A program made the position numbers and the translations under genes. A DNA stretch of 64,000 nucleotides from positions 2,988,163 to 3,052,162 of the forward strand of contig SSBO01000009.1 of NCBI GenBank assembly GCA_005281725.1. Direction: 5' to 3'. Positions within the stretch are counted from its first letter, which is position 1. Each line of letters begins with the position of its first letter. Source of the stretch: Wuchereria bancrofti (Eukaryota; Nematoda; Chromadorea; Rhabditida; Onchocercidae). The notes beneath the pieces were generated by a model. It was given only the letters and a program-made list of their open reading frames with translations. It was not told the origin of the DNA and did no database searches. Positions 13,101-25,438 of this stretch are shown piece by piece.

Positions 13101-14170
13101 CTTCTTTTCATTCTTCATCAGCTAAAAAAATAGAAAAAAATATTTTGAAGATGCTAAAAATTTTCACTTTTCACTTGTGAATACTTGAGAGTTCCATTCA
13201 TTCGTCCTTTCTTTTGACTTTATCATATGAGTTAATTTATTTTCCTCCTTATTATGTTCTAATTATGTCCTAAAAAAATTTTAGTTTTGATCTGAGTAAC
13301 TGCATTTTTGCATCTCTTTGTACAGCTGTTTTTCATTACTTCACGTCTTATCATCCAAATTTCTCTTTCATCATTTATCAAAGAGAATCGAACCATTCGT
13401 GATATATTTCGTTAAACTTTATGCATACTTAGAATAATTTTCGCTTTCATTGCATAACACCAATCATTGAAACCGTAACCAATGGACTGATGAGCGGTTC
13501 ACCTTGGTGACTTAATATGGTTGTTGAGGTCTTATAATACTATGTAATCACGATTCGAAAATCAGATTAAACTAATTTTTCACTTTTAATATAGTGGTGG
13601 TTGATTATAGTAAATTTGATGGGAAATACTTTTTAAAGTTTTTATGAAACTCGTTCCACTTTCGTTTCTAAGTCTGAAGCTTGATATCAATTTTTTTTTA
13701 AACTTTGGCGCAATGCTGGTTTTAAATTCTCATTTCTTATTTTTCCTAATTTTCCCAATTGCGCTTCTGCATTATAAAAATATTTCAGGCCTTTGCTCTA
13801 GCAGTCCCGGTGTTTTATTATTTGTGCTACGCGTCCTAGTGCCGATAAAAAAACTTACTGTTTTTTCTATTTGTTCTTGGTGTATTATTTAATTCTGAAC
13901 TAATCTCGAGGTGAACAACTGGTATAAATTTAGCCGATTCTTGCAGTTATTACCCGGTGACTAAACTGGTTTTTTTTTTTTTTTTTTTTTCTGGCTTCAC
14001 TTCGAAAATTCATCTACCAATTTTCCTGTATAAATCTCTATAGTGGTGAAGAAATTTGCATATACTTGCAAGGAACTTCTCATTTCTGTTTTACTTCATA
14101 TTGAAATTATTGTTGTGTGGCTGTTTTTTCTTCTGTACTATTCACATTCGTTGTACATTCATTCGCCTTA
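7142..14170. other. AT-rich non-coding DNA upstream of BCL11-like gene
   Basis: No recognisable exon, tRNA or transposon coding sequence was found. The only local structures I can point to are a perfect hairpin at 12435-12462, a 24-codon hydrophobic micro-ORF at 8878-8952, and a run of 21 T at 13970-13990. It probably contains regulatory DNA, and perhaps non-coding first exons, for the BCL11-like gene. Confidence 0.6.
12435..12462. repeat. Perfect 11-bp hairpin
   Basis: Two perfectly complementary 11-base arms (CTTTCTGTAAT and ATTACAGAAAG) flank a 6-base loop. It is too short for a typical microRNA precursor, and no neighbouring gene explains it. Confidence 0.7.
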
Positions 14171-17100
14171 ATGAGCAGTGGCCTTCGAAATTGTTCGAAA
14201 GTTTTGAAAAGAAATGACAATTCAACTAGTACGATAGCTACCACCTCTAGTGCTGCTGCTATTAATGCAACTAGAAAGACAAATCCGCTTGGTACATCGG
14301 TAATTAGTGAACCGAAAAAGTAAGTTAAAGTTATTATTTGATATATAATTCGCACTGATATGATTACGGAAAATACACTATTTTTCAGCTTTGTTTAGTT
14401 ATTTTTCCTAAGGAATTAGAAAAATTTGACTCGCCGGTTAGTTACAGAGTAAATAGGTTGTTTCCTAGTATTTTTTTTTTTTTTAATTTATAATTATACT
14501 TTGTATCTATTAGCTGGGCACTCTGTAGACATTCTGATTTGGTCTATTTTCTTTACATGTTGGAAAATTGAAAGGGTGGACACTTCTCACGCTCTTATTA
14601 TCATTAATTATTCTTTATCATTAATTTTCAGTCTCGTTCGATTTTCCCGAAGAAAATGATAAATCTTAACTTTTTTTTTTGTATTTTCAAAAAATTCACA
14701 AGTATTTGGAATCTGATAATCAGGCGTGGACGTAAACCTGCACTAAGCCGTCCAATGCTAATACCGGCAGCGATTAAAGAAAGTGTGGTTAATGGTGATA
14801 ATCACGATGGTAGTAGTGTCACAAAAGTGGACAAGATGACAGAACGCAGTAGAACAATGAATATTTCTATAACTGATACGACCACTACTACGACTACTAT
14901 TGTTAGTAGTACTGCTAATGTCACGGATGAGAGTGAATTGTTCTTATCGAAAGTCTGTGATGATATCACTCATCCTACTCCATCCGTTGCAGCCATGAAT
15001 AAATCTGATGGTAAGTTCTGCTTTTCATTGTTTAGAAAATAAGGCACTAAAAAGTATCGAAATTTAATCAGCCTAATAAGTTCTTTGAACAAATGATACA
15101 AATGTTTTTGATTATGTAATTCCATGAGTATGAACTATTAGAATTTTAAATAATTAAATGACTATCTGAATAGATAGTAGTAATTTTTTTTAAATGAATT
15201 AGTCATCGAAACGAAATGGAAAGCTTCTGACATGAGCTCAGCATTTAAATGATCAATTAAGGAAGCATACCTTTGGCATCCACTGACAGTGGCATCGATT
15301 CATGTGTCGATGTGGATCACGAGATGAAAGATATGGCGACATTACGCGACGAACAAGAAGCTTCACCAAGTGAGAATTGTAGCGATGATGTCGCTGCTGT
15401 GCCACAATCCAGAGGTTCTGTTCATTATGATCGTATCGTTTGCGGCGACTGTCATGCAGAGTTTTCATTATCAACATTCGTAGAATTCGTTGAACACAAG
15501 GTTATTCCATTAAAATATTTCTTATAAATGTATCTAACCAAATTTGCTAATATTCGTTAAAACTCAGGAAGAATACCAATGAGTATCGTGAAAATCTTAG
15601 AAAAAAATGGAAGAATTACGAAAGTATTATTTAAAACAGTTTATTAAGAATATTTTCATTTACATGAGCGCTAAACTCTTAGGAAAACATAGTTATTTAA
15701 ATATTTTTAAATTGTTATCCTTCAAGATTTCACGTTGTGATAAGCGGACGCCATTGGATGAGTTCCTTTCTAATATATCACCTGCTCATCCATCCAGTGA
15801 AACTCTCCGACCCGGTCGTCGACGACTTCTGGTCAGTTGTCGTCATTCATCTGCAGTAAGTATTTCAATCCCAATTGTTGGACAATTTCTGTAATCTCTC
15901 TGTATCTATGGTTATAAATATTTCTGTCACTTGTAATTAACACATTAGTCTTACTATGAATTCTTACATACTACTTTGATCCTCATATATTATTAGTTAA
16001 TTCTCTTATACTGTAAAATTTAACACAATTTAGCGGTAATTTTTAGGATTTGAGTGATTCATCTCGCTGTGTTCCATCTTCATGTGGAAATGATCAAAGT
16101 GCTTCGTTTATGTTGACAGCTGGTGAAGGTCAAGAAAAGCATAACAATAGGGTTGATGCTACTACAGACACAGATACTTTAGGTTAGTACAATGTTATAC
16201 TTTTTATTCCTTGTTACTTATAGCAGAATTGACAAATTGTCATACACTGGGAGACAATTTTTTACAGCCTTGAAAGATGCGGCTGTATCTTTTGTATACA
16301 TTTTATTGCACAGTTGATGAATTAGGCATTCTTTCATGTGCCTTTTTTTTCGCTTTTGGTATTGTTAGTGAGGCAATAAAGTGCCGTTACGACTCTCCTA
16401 ATTTGCATAAATTATCTCTCTGAAAAGTGCGGAAGATTTCCTCTCGGAATACGTCTCAGCTTATTAGAAAAAAAGAACATTGCAGATTTACTGTCTGTGT
16501 GATTGAATAATAATAATTGAGAATCATGTGATCATTTCATAGAAAAATTCAATGCCTATGAATGAAATTTGAGAATGTGATGACGACAAATGATATTAAT
16601 TTACTTCATTCAGTGCTTCATTCAGAATTTATAATCCATTGAAAATTTGTGAGAATCTGTGAGAAAAGATGTAAAATACAACTTAGATTTTGAGTTAAGC
16701 ATTAATGAAGTAAAGCGGTATTATTTCTCATCGTTACATTATAAAATATCATTCATGCAGTTCAAATTATTAAGTAAAAAATAATTAGTCATATAATTTC
16801 TGAGAAAATATACAAAAAAAAAAGATATTATGGGTATTTTCCAAATTTATGTAATTACTAAATTTAGATTTTTTTTTCCTCTTTTTTTGGAGGAGATAAT
16901 TGTTTCTGCGGAAGAATAGTTGATAGGAGTGAGAGAGAGAGGGAGAGAGAGAGATACAGGAAGAGGAAATGAGTTGTCCACAATTGTTAGAAAGTGAATG
17001 TCAAAGTTATGTCATATCTGTTTGTCTCTGTCACTACTTTCTCTCCTATTGCATTGCATCATTGCTTTGAAAGTGAAGTATTATATTTCTGTTTTGAAAA

Positions 17101-20100
17101 TTGGACATGAGTAATTGTTATGTATGCTTTTCCTCCATTCTGAGATGCAGGATGTAGCGAGCATTTTCATGTCTCAATCACTTATCACTCAACCAATAAA
17201 GAACTTGTTTGGAAAAAAAGAAAATTGAGTAGTAACATTCAAAATTTAATATTACTTTGTTGGAATAAAATTTTACTATTAGTTAATTTATTTTATAATT
17301 AGAGGTATTCACATCTGATTGATTAACAAAATAACAGTGTAATAAATTTATTAATTAATTATTGCCAATCATTCAGTTAATTGGTCAATAAAATATGCTG
17401 GGATATAAAGTTTGGCTGAGATAATAGTTTTATCTTTCATGCATCTTTATATCTTTATTTTACATTTAAATTACTTCTCACTTTCATAGTACATTACCTT
17501 TGCATTAGTAATTAACTGTTTATTCACTTCAGAGTTAGATAGATAGTTTTATCATATTTTGGGAAAAAGAGTAGTTGCAGTAGCTTAACCTTTTAGTAAT
17601 ATTGCAGGAATAACAGGATTTGTTCTTGAAAGGTGCAAAAATAGACAATCAAAGGGAGGTGGAAAAATGGTGTTGATATAATATTAGGATTGTTTGCATT
17701 GGATGATTTTTTGATAGAAATTGATGGAAGGAAATCCATGATTGAAGCATGTTTTTGATTGTTTTATATGTTTAGCTGTTTTTTTTTTTTTTGTCACTTT
17801 TTCTTGAATACATATATTCAGACATTGTTTTTATTGCTACGGGAAAATAAGAAGATTAGAGAAAATGAAGATTCATTAGGAATTACTGGTTATTTCATAA
17901 CTATTCTCTGTAAAATAACATGTTTTGATTTTTTTTTTATTGCAATAAAATTCCTATTATTTTAGATTGGACATTCTCTTTTTTTTTTTATACTTAAGTA
18001 ACTCACTGATTGAAAACTTTCCGCTCATTTCAATTTCTTTTGGTACATTTTTTTTTTTCTATTTTTCATTCATAACATGCAGAAATAAGAGAAGATAAAT
18101 GAGATGTGATTGGCTATCATCATGAAAACAAGTTATGCTTGCCGAACGACCACAGCATCTCCTGTTGTTATTTGGATGTTGTACAGCTGACGACGATTCC
18201 ATTTGCTCTACGGACCAGTTATATTTTCTATGACTAATTATTAATTTACATTCATTAAAAAAAAGAAGAGAAAAATACACAAAGATTAAATGAGAATAAT
18301 GAAGTATGTTGATAAATAAGTTATTATATTATAGGAGATATCAGTATTTATTGCCTTATAACTAACTATCTAATATATTTGATTCTAAAATACTTATAAG
18401 ATTGTTGCTCACATATTTTGATGCATTCTCTAGTAATTTACACTCTACTCTTTTGCCCTTTTATGAAAATCTCTAATGTAAATGCTACATTATAATCCAG
18501 ATTTTATCTTTAATAACTGCAGAGGGAAAGGAAGAAATGATAGTCAGTTAATTAAACTACTGATTAATTAAGCACTGAACATTAACAGTAATATTTGAAA
18601 AAAAACAAAAAACATAAACAAGTTATATTTGTCATTTATTAATTATTAGCACTTTTGCTTACCTTCCCTCTTCAACTCTAAATCCTAAAGTTGTGTGAAG
18701 TTTGTTTATCTGAAAAGTCTTTTTTTTTTTGACTACAAACATTTGAAAACGAATCATCACAATTGGAAAAAGTTAAAAAGTATATGAAACAATTGTTAGT
18801 TGCTTCTAGGCAAGGGATAATATTTAAAGATAGCAATATTGACTTGTCGTTTTGTGTCAACATAGAAACAGTTGTTCTCCCGACTTCCGATGCGGTATTA
18901 CGTGAAAAAAAAAAAGAGCTTAATCATTGAATAAAAATGATCTAACGAAACAGATGCATTGTTTATTTAATCAAAATTGATTTTCTTTTTTTGCGCCTTT
19001 TCATTCCTTTTCATGAAATGAAATTTGCTTCTTGCTGCAACTTCAAATGATTAGCTTGCATTGTTTGCTTAATAATCATCATCATCATCTACTTCTATGT
19101 CTGTGTCTTTCTGTTAGCTTAACAACCATTTAGAACATATGAGGAGAAAGTAAATAAATGTTTTTGAAAAATGAAAAGCACTATCCATTATCTTTTTAAG
19201 TCTAAAAAAAAAATTGAATAAAATATATGAAACATAAATCTATCATACAAAAAAACACACACCTCCGTAATATTTTATTTAACTAGCTCTGTATGGAATA
19301 CCTGTATAGAGGTGTATGTGATGTTTATGTGTATATGTGCATGTATATATGTATAAGTGTGTGTGTGTGTGTGTGTGTGTGTACGCAATCGGAAATTACA
19401 CTCTTCCATATTTGAATGCGTAGTTTTCTATTAATGATGAGAAGTTGAAGAGAGCAAAAAAAACCTACTGTATAGATATTAATAATTAAATGTCGCTTTT
19501 TTGAAGTTTATGGAAGTGTGGGTACTTTGATGAACTTTGAAGTTTATTTGACAGATGGAAGAGTCAAGTGCAAATTATCACGAAATGTTGGATATTATAG
19601 GTAAATTATTTTAGTAGTCACTGTTCATTTTTGATACCACTGAAAAAGTGAAATGAAGCAGTAAATTTGAACATTACAAATTTTGAAATTCTTTTTCATA
19701 GTCATCTTGCGAATTATCTTGTTCCTCTTAAGGAGTAAATCAATTCTGATATAATTATTTCATTTACGTGCTTCATTATACTTCACATTTCTCCATCTAC
19801 ATATTATCTTGTTAGAAAGCAATGTTATTTATTAGATTTATAACACTATATAAGTGTAATTGCTTCTTGCTTTTCTAGAACACCCACTTAGATTATGTGT
19901 AGAAGCAGTGACGTGGGTTTGTTATTTTATAGGCTATCTGCAGTACTGATTGTTATGTAACAAACATGTTTAAATAATATGTGATGTGTTGATGGTAGTG
20001 AATCGTTGCTGTGAAAGTACATTTAAAAAAGAGAAAAATCCGAAATTAATTAATAGTGGATATAGTAAAAGTTATGTCCTCATTCATAGTTATAGTTACA

Positions 20101-23100
20101 AGAACTCAGTAACTAGATTACCATGATAATAGCTGCTATAATAAAATTATAGTTTTTAATAATTAATCTTCAGGAAGTTGGTTTTTGGTCTTCGAAAAAT
20201 CACAAGGAAAAGTTGCATATGGCTATTTTATGTATGTTATAATAATGGTTATTAAAGGAAAAAATATAAATCATTTTCAGATGCAAAACAAAGTAATGTG
20301 TCTTTGATTGGCGGAGGATCGTTAACCTGTCACTCTTGTAAACATGTATGCAGTGATGTTTGGAATCTACTAAAACATGTATTTATCGCCCATGGCCTTC
20401 GTATTTGTGAGGTAACCCTTTCTTTTATTTTTTTTTTCTCTTTCCTTTTTTTTTTATAGAACTCGTATATCAACTTTTTACCATATTATTCCACTTTCCT
20501 GCTATAATACATTTGTATTACGGTGTTGTAAAGAAACTTACAGGCGAACAGCCATATGCATTATAACCGTGTTTGTCAGAAATATGTAATCCGGATTTCA
20601 TTGAACAACTGTGAGGATATGAACTACAATTGTTTCAGATTGTGATAAAATATCGTTTTTAAAGTCTGCTTACTAACCATTTACTATTAGAATTTTTGTA
20701 GTAGCACAAATTTCGTAAGATAACTGTTAAACATTTAATAATTTTATTTCAATAATATGTTAACATATGTTACGTTCAGGAAGAGATGCCGTGTATGCCT
20801 CGGACGGGACTACCAAAATCGACGGTAATTACTTCATCGTTATCTTCATCATCATCATCATTATTAACACCGAAAACATCAATGCATCCACCGTCTCTCA
20901 CATTTGCATCTCCCTTCAACGCTTCCACTACAAAAAGCAAACTAAACGGTCTGTATGAAATTTTTTTTTTTAGGTTTTCAAGTTTTAAATGAGAAAAGAG
21001 TAATTGTTTTGGAATGTCATGAAAATTTTTAAATTCCACTTCTCAAAACTTGTAATTAACATTTATATATACGTTGTTGTAATAATTCAGGTAAAGGTGG
21101 CTTCAGTTTGAATGCATTTTGCTCTGAACGATTAAAAGAGATCGCTGAAAAAGCAGGTATGCTTGCACGACTTGTTCTTGTATTGAGGCTATATTCATTA
21201 CTACAAGTACAGAAGGAAGAATATTAATTCTGGGGCACACCTCATGATGTATCGATTTTGTATTTATGCTTTACAACTCTAAAATCTTGTCATCCTTTCT
21301 TATGTTGAATTCATGATAAATGTGCAAATATAGAGTGCGTAATAATGATTTTCTAAAAAGTATTTTATTTTCAGGAGAACCATTGACTGATTTACGTCAT
21401 GTAGTAAGTCCAACCGTGATATCGTCTAGAACTAATGAACACCTAAAAGCTAGCACCATTAAAAGGTATCAAAAATTCAAATTTTTAATTCATATATGTC
21501 TAGCAGTGATGTTGATGTGCTGGAATGATGTAATTGAATGCTTAAATAAGCAGTTACCGACAATTAAATGCGTAATTGTTGTCAATTTTTCCAGAACACA
21601 ACAGTCAGAGAATACCGATGAAGAGCATTCAAGTAATGGCATAGCATCAACGACTGCTTCAACTGCACCATTTCTTCCCGGTTCAGCTCTCAATAATGTT
21701 TCCAGTTCACTTACTGCTGCCACATTAGCTGCAGTTGCTTTACAACAACAGCAACAACAACAACAACAACAACAGCAACAACAACAACAACAACGACAAC
21801 ATCCATCCTTGCAGGTTGAATTGTTGTGATCTTTAGACGAAGAAAAGTGGCATTATGAATGAACATGGAAAAAGGCATATAAAGAACGGTACAAAAAGAC
21901 AACTTTCTGGATCATAATACCATAATAGTATTTTGAAAAAAAATTAAAATATCTTGAATTTTCAAGCAATATTCTGAGTTTTTTTATTTTTGCTTTAATT
22001 GATTTTAATTTGAAGAATTTATGGATGCAACCAAATATACCCAACGTGCTGGCCCTAATGCAGGAATATTATGCACAATTCTCATTGAATAATGCTGCAT
22101 CTTATTTGCTTGGTGCTGGGAGTCCGTCAGTTACTCCCACAAACAGCAATGGGAGTGCTTTTAATGCAATCACCAAAATCACAAGGTTGTTTCTTCTTCT
22201 AGATCTGTGGATTGAACATCGTTCTGGTTAACTATGTTAAATTACAACTCGTGCCGGTAGTGACTAATTTCCCATTTTTCTAGCATTAATTATCTTTGAG
22301 TAGAAAAGTTTTTACATGGGATCCTCCTAATATCAAACATCAATACCAAATTTTTGATTACATGTCTTACAGTAGTCCTGAAGAACCGTCACCTGTGGCA
22401 CCAAATTCGGCAACACAGTCACTTGGATTAGCTGGTTTTGGTAGGGCCGATACCATAACGCAAGATCAGCTTTCCAGTCCAGGTGTAAAGCAAGGACCTT
22501 GGAATGGTTTAGGGACATTTGGGGGCAAAAGACAGCGATCGTCCAATAATGGTTCCGAAACGCTGTCGCCAGCAACACCATCTGGAGCTCTGTTGCATAG
22601 TAAACTGTCAAGGATGGATGATGAGAGGTTTGTAAATATGAGCTTCTTTTATAATCTTGAGATATATCGAAACTACGAAATCATTTTATTGCAGTATTTG
22701 AAGGAAATGCTAGGATGGAATTTATAAGTGCTTTATGGGTAGTAGCCATCTATTAAAATGGATGGCTGTACATTTGTTTGTAAAGTTGGCAAACTTTCGA
22801 ATTATTTAGAAAATAGAGTTAAATCAAAATCGTTAGTAGTGCAGAATTCTTTTCATGTGGGCAGTGGAAGAAAGGAAGCAGTTCATGTTCAGAAAGTAAA
22901 CCTCTAAAAAAGTCCTTTAGTTTTTAACTAAACTGCTGAAATATTTTTGCGGAAAGGTACAATTAGTAAAGGAAATATGGGTTTTCCCTTTTCTCTATTC
23001 TTTTTAATGTGATTCGATTTCAGTTCTTTTATGAATAGTTAATTTCTTTGTATTTTTGTTCCAGCAATGAGGATACAAAATCGACTCTGTTAAATGTTGT

Positions 23101-25438
23101 GGACGGCGATGAATTAGCATTCGCTGAACCAGCAGCACGTCGTGATACAAATGCTAAAAAAGATCGCTGCACATTTTGTTGCAAAGTTGGCGGACTTTCG
23201 AATTATTTTAAAAAATTGAATTAAATCAAGCTGATTAATAAAATAGAAAGAGAATTGCTTCCAATTCAAAAAATAGGAAAAAATAGGATTAGTTTCATAC
23301 ATTCAGTCATATTGTGCTCTAAGTTTGTACCTTCTAGTCTGTGGATCTTATTTACAACTACAAGGCATTTTTAAAACCTTAGCCTTTATTTATCAGAAGA
23401 AAGCTGAGGTTGGTATGAGACTGGTACATTTATTTTATTTCACTGTTCTTTTGTGGAATGTTAGTCGGATTTTTTTTCTTTTTTTTGGATTTAAATGTTA
23501 AATCTGTTAATTTGAAGTATTAATTTTCTTACTTATTCCAGATTTGTTAAGCTTTATTCATTAATGTTTTCTTTTCAAGGTTTTCACAAATCGTTCCAAT
23601 CTGATTGTCCATTTGCGAAGTCATACTGGAGAAAAGCCATACAAATGTCGTCTATGTTCGTATGCTTGCGCACAAAGTAGTAAATTGACTCGGCATATGC
23701 GAACTCATGGTCAACAAGGAAAGGTTTGTAATCAGTTTATTAATTTTAACAGCAAATTGAGAATAATCTATGCGAGTTCAGGATCTGTTTATTATTATCT
23801 AGCTATTGAAAAATTGCGTTCGTATCTTATATCCGACAGTAGCGATTTTTAAATAATAAACTTTTGAAGGATTTTCTTGGTTCCAAATAATGGAATGATC
23901 TGAAATTTGCAAGGGAGAAACATTAGTTGTTTTTATGACTTTTTATTAGAAAAAAAAATTTTACAGCTGCGAAATGTATTATTTTTTTTTTCTGCAGGAA
24001 ACTTATCATTGCAACATTTGTCAAATGCCATTTTCGGTACATTCAACACTCGAGAAACATATGCGGAAATGTGTTGTTGCAAATAATCATAATCGTGAAA
24101 ATAATCGACAATTTTCTCCCGCCGAAGCAGCAAACAGTTTGTTTTGTTTATTTGTAGCGGAAGCACTTCTAGTTTCCTCATTGCATTTTTCGTTTCATTC
24201 CAGCGTCCATGGGTCATTTCTTTTGATAATGATCCATTCGCAAGGCAGTTTATTTTAATATTATCAACGTATTTTCTTACTTTCAATAGGCAGTATGATT
24301 ATCACAGAATTCAGTAATACTGAGATCATTGCACTTGTGCATGTAAGATATCATTGTTCGGGTTGTTGCTCATTTTATCGGTAATAAAATTTGCAGCAAT
24401 AGAAAGTCCGAACAAGGTGACGGCTGCAGCAGCATCAACACTTGCTGATGCAACATCACTCCTTGCATTTTCCAGTGTGTCCTTAAATGGTTCGCAGTTA
24501 CCAACAAATATCACTCAGAGCAACAAAATTGTCCTTAACTGGTTACAGGTCTGATTACTGTGTATATTAGAATGTCAGAAAAAAAAATTTTTTTTTGGAT
24601 TTTGTAGTGCAAAGAGATCCATCCCTATATTTAACGAAAGTGTAGTAACAGTACTACTTGCTTATTGTATTTTTTCTTCGTTTTTTCTCACCTCCATTAT
24701 TTTAGGCAATGAATGTTAATCGAAATCCAACTCCAACACCAACAAGTGGTGCTGGTATCGGCCCCGGTGATGGACATCGTATTAGTAATAATGGCGTAGT
24801 GCTTCCTACAGGAAAGGAAGACAACAGGGGTATAAGTGGTGCTGCTGGAGGTGGTGAGGATGAAGAAATGATAGTTGAAGAATGTGAATCATTTTCTGAT
24901 ATGCAAAAAACTCTTCTGAAACAGGTGTTGGGAATCGTCTTTTTCTTTGCATAAACTAACAATAACGCGCAACTATATAGTGATCACAGCTGTATATTTT
25001 ACTCTCATTTTTGAAGATTTTGGGTTGCATTGAAAAAGGAACGGTTTTCTGTGATTTAAAGCAAATGGATTATCTTTAATATTTTTGAAGCTATGAGTCT
25101 CACAGAAAATGAGTAATTTTTTAGTATTTGGTGAGAAATAATAAATCGGTAAACTTAATGTTTAATAAGGCTTATAACGTGAAACTTACTGATGTTGTTT
25201 AATATATGGTTCATTAGGCGGTGTAATGTACCCGTTAATCTATATATGTTTTAATAAATTGCAAACTAAAGGATTCGACACAAAAATAACGGATCTAGAA
25301 AAATTTAAGTAAATTAAGGAAAGGTACTAGATTATGTGTGAGCATCATTTTCCTTCTCTCTATGTACTGATTATAATTTGCAGGAATTTTGACATAATTT
25401 TTTATTCTTTTCAGGAGACTGCCGCATTATCATCATGA
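14171..25438 (+). CDS. bcl-11: BCL11-family C2H2 zinc-finger transcription factor
   Basis: Homologue of vertebrate BCL11A/BCL11B, DNA-binding regulators that recruit co-repressors. Exons: 14171-14319, 14724-15010, 15262-15500, 15727-15855, 16047-16182, 20281-20411, 20780-20948, 21091-21156, 21375-21465, 21595-21814, 22016-22185, 22373-22627, 23065-23185, 23580-23723, 23998-24136, 24397-24548, 24706-24924, 25415-25438. All phases join, giving 946 residues. Domains in order: an AT-hook-like KKRGRKP across exons 1-2; an N-terminal CCHC finger (C206, C209, H224, C229) matching BCL11A finger 0; a C2H2 finger (C330, C333, H346, H351) ending HGLRI as in BCL11A finger 1; a [10 protein letters not shown] motif resembling BCL11A FSRRLRELAG; 17 glutamines (516-532); and a C-terminal three-finger cluster (716-794) with TGEKPYKC linker and [11 protein letters not shown], matching BCL11A fingers 4-6. 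The middle two-finger cluster of vertebrate BCL11A is absent. Intron 5 is about 4.1 kb. The start is the least certain part: the frame is open upstream to 14117, and further upstream exons are possible. Confidence 0.95.
19357..19383. repeat. GT microsatellite in BCL11 intron 5
   Basis: About thirteen GT units within the 4.1-kb intron 5 (16183-20280). I see no nested gene in this intron. Confidence 0.85.
22751..22828 (+). pseudogene. Partial pseudo-copy of BCL11 exon 13 with its donor site
   Basis: This stretch of intron 12 resembles 23152-23229, which spans the end of exon 13, its 5' splice site and the first part of intron 13. Similarity is about 80% by eye over 78 bases and covers both the coding part and the intron part. 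The copy still encodes the start of finger 4 with both cysteines (CTFVCK against CTFCCK) and keeps the AAA|GTTGGC junction, but no acceptor upstream of it is in a usable phase. I read it as a local duplication relic rather than an alternative exon. Confidence 0.75.

Noticed and set aside
21711..21902. Minus-strand poly-valine frame
   Set aside because: It is the antisense of the BCL11 glutamine codons.
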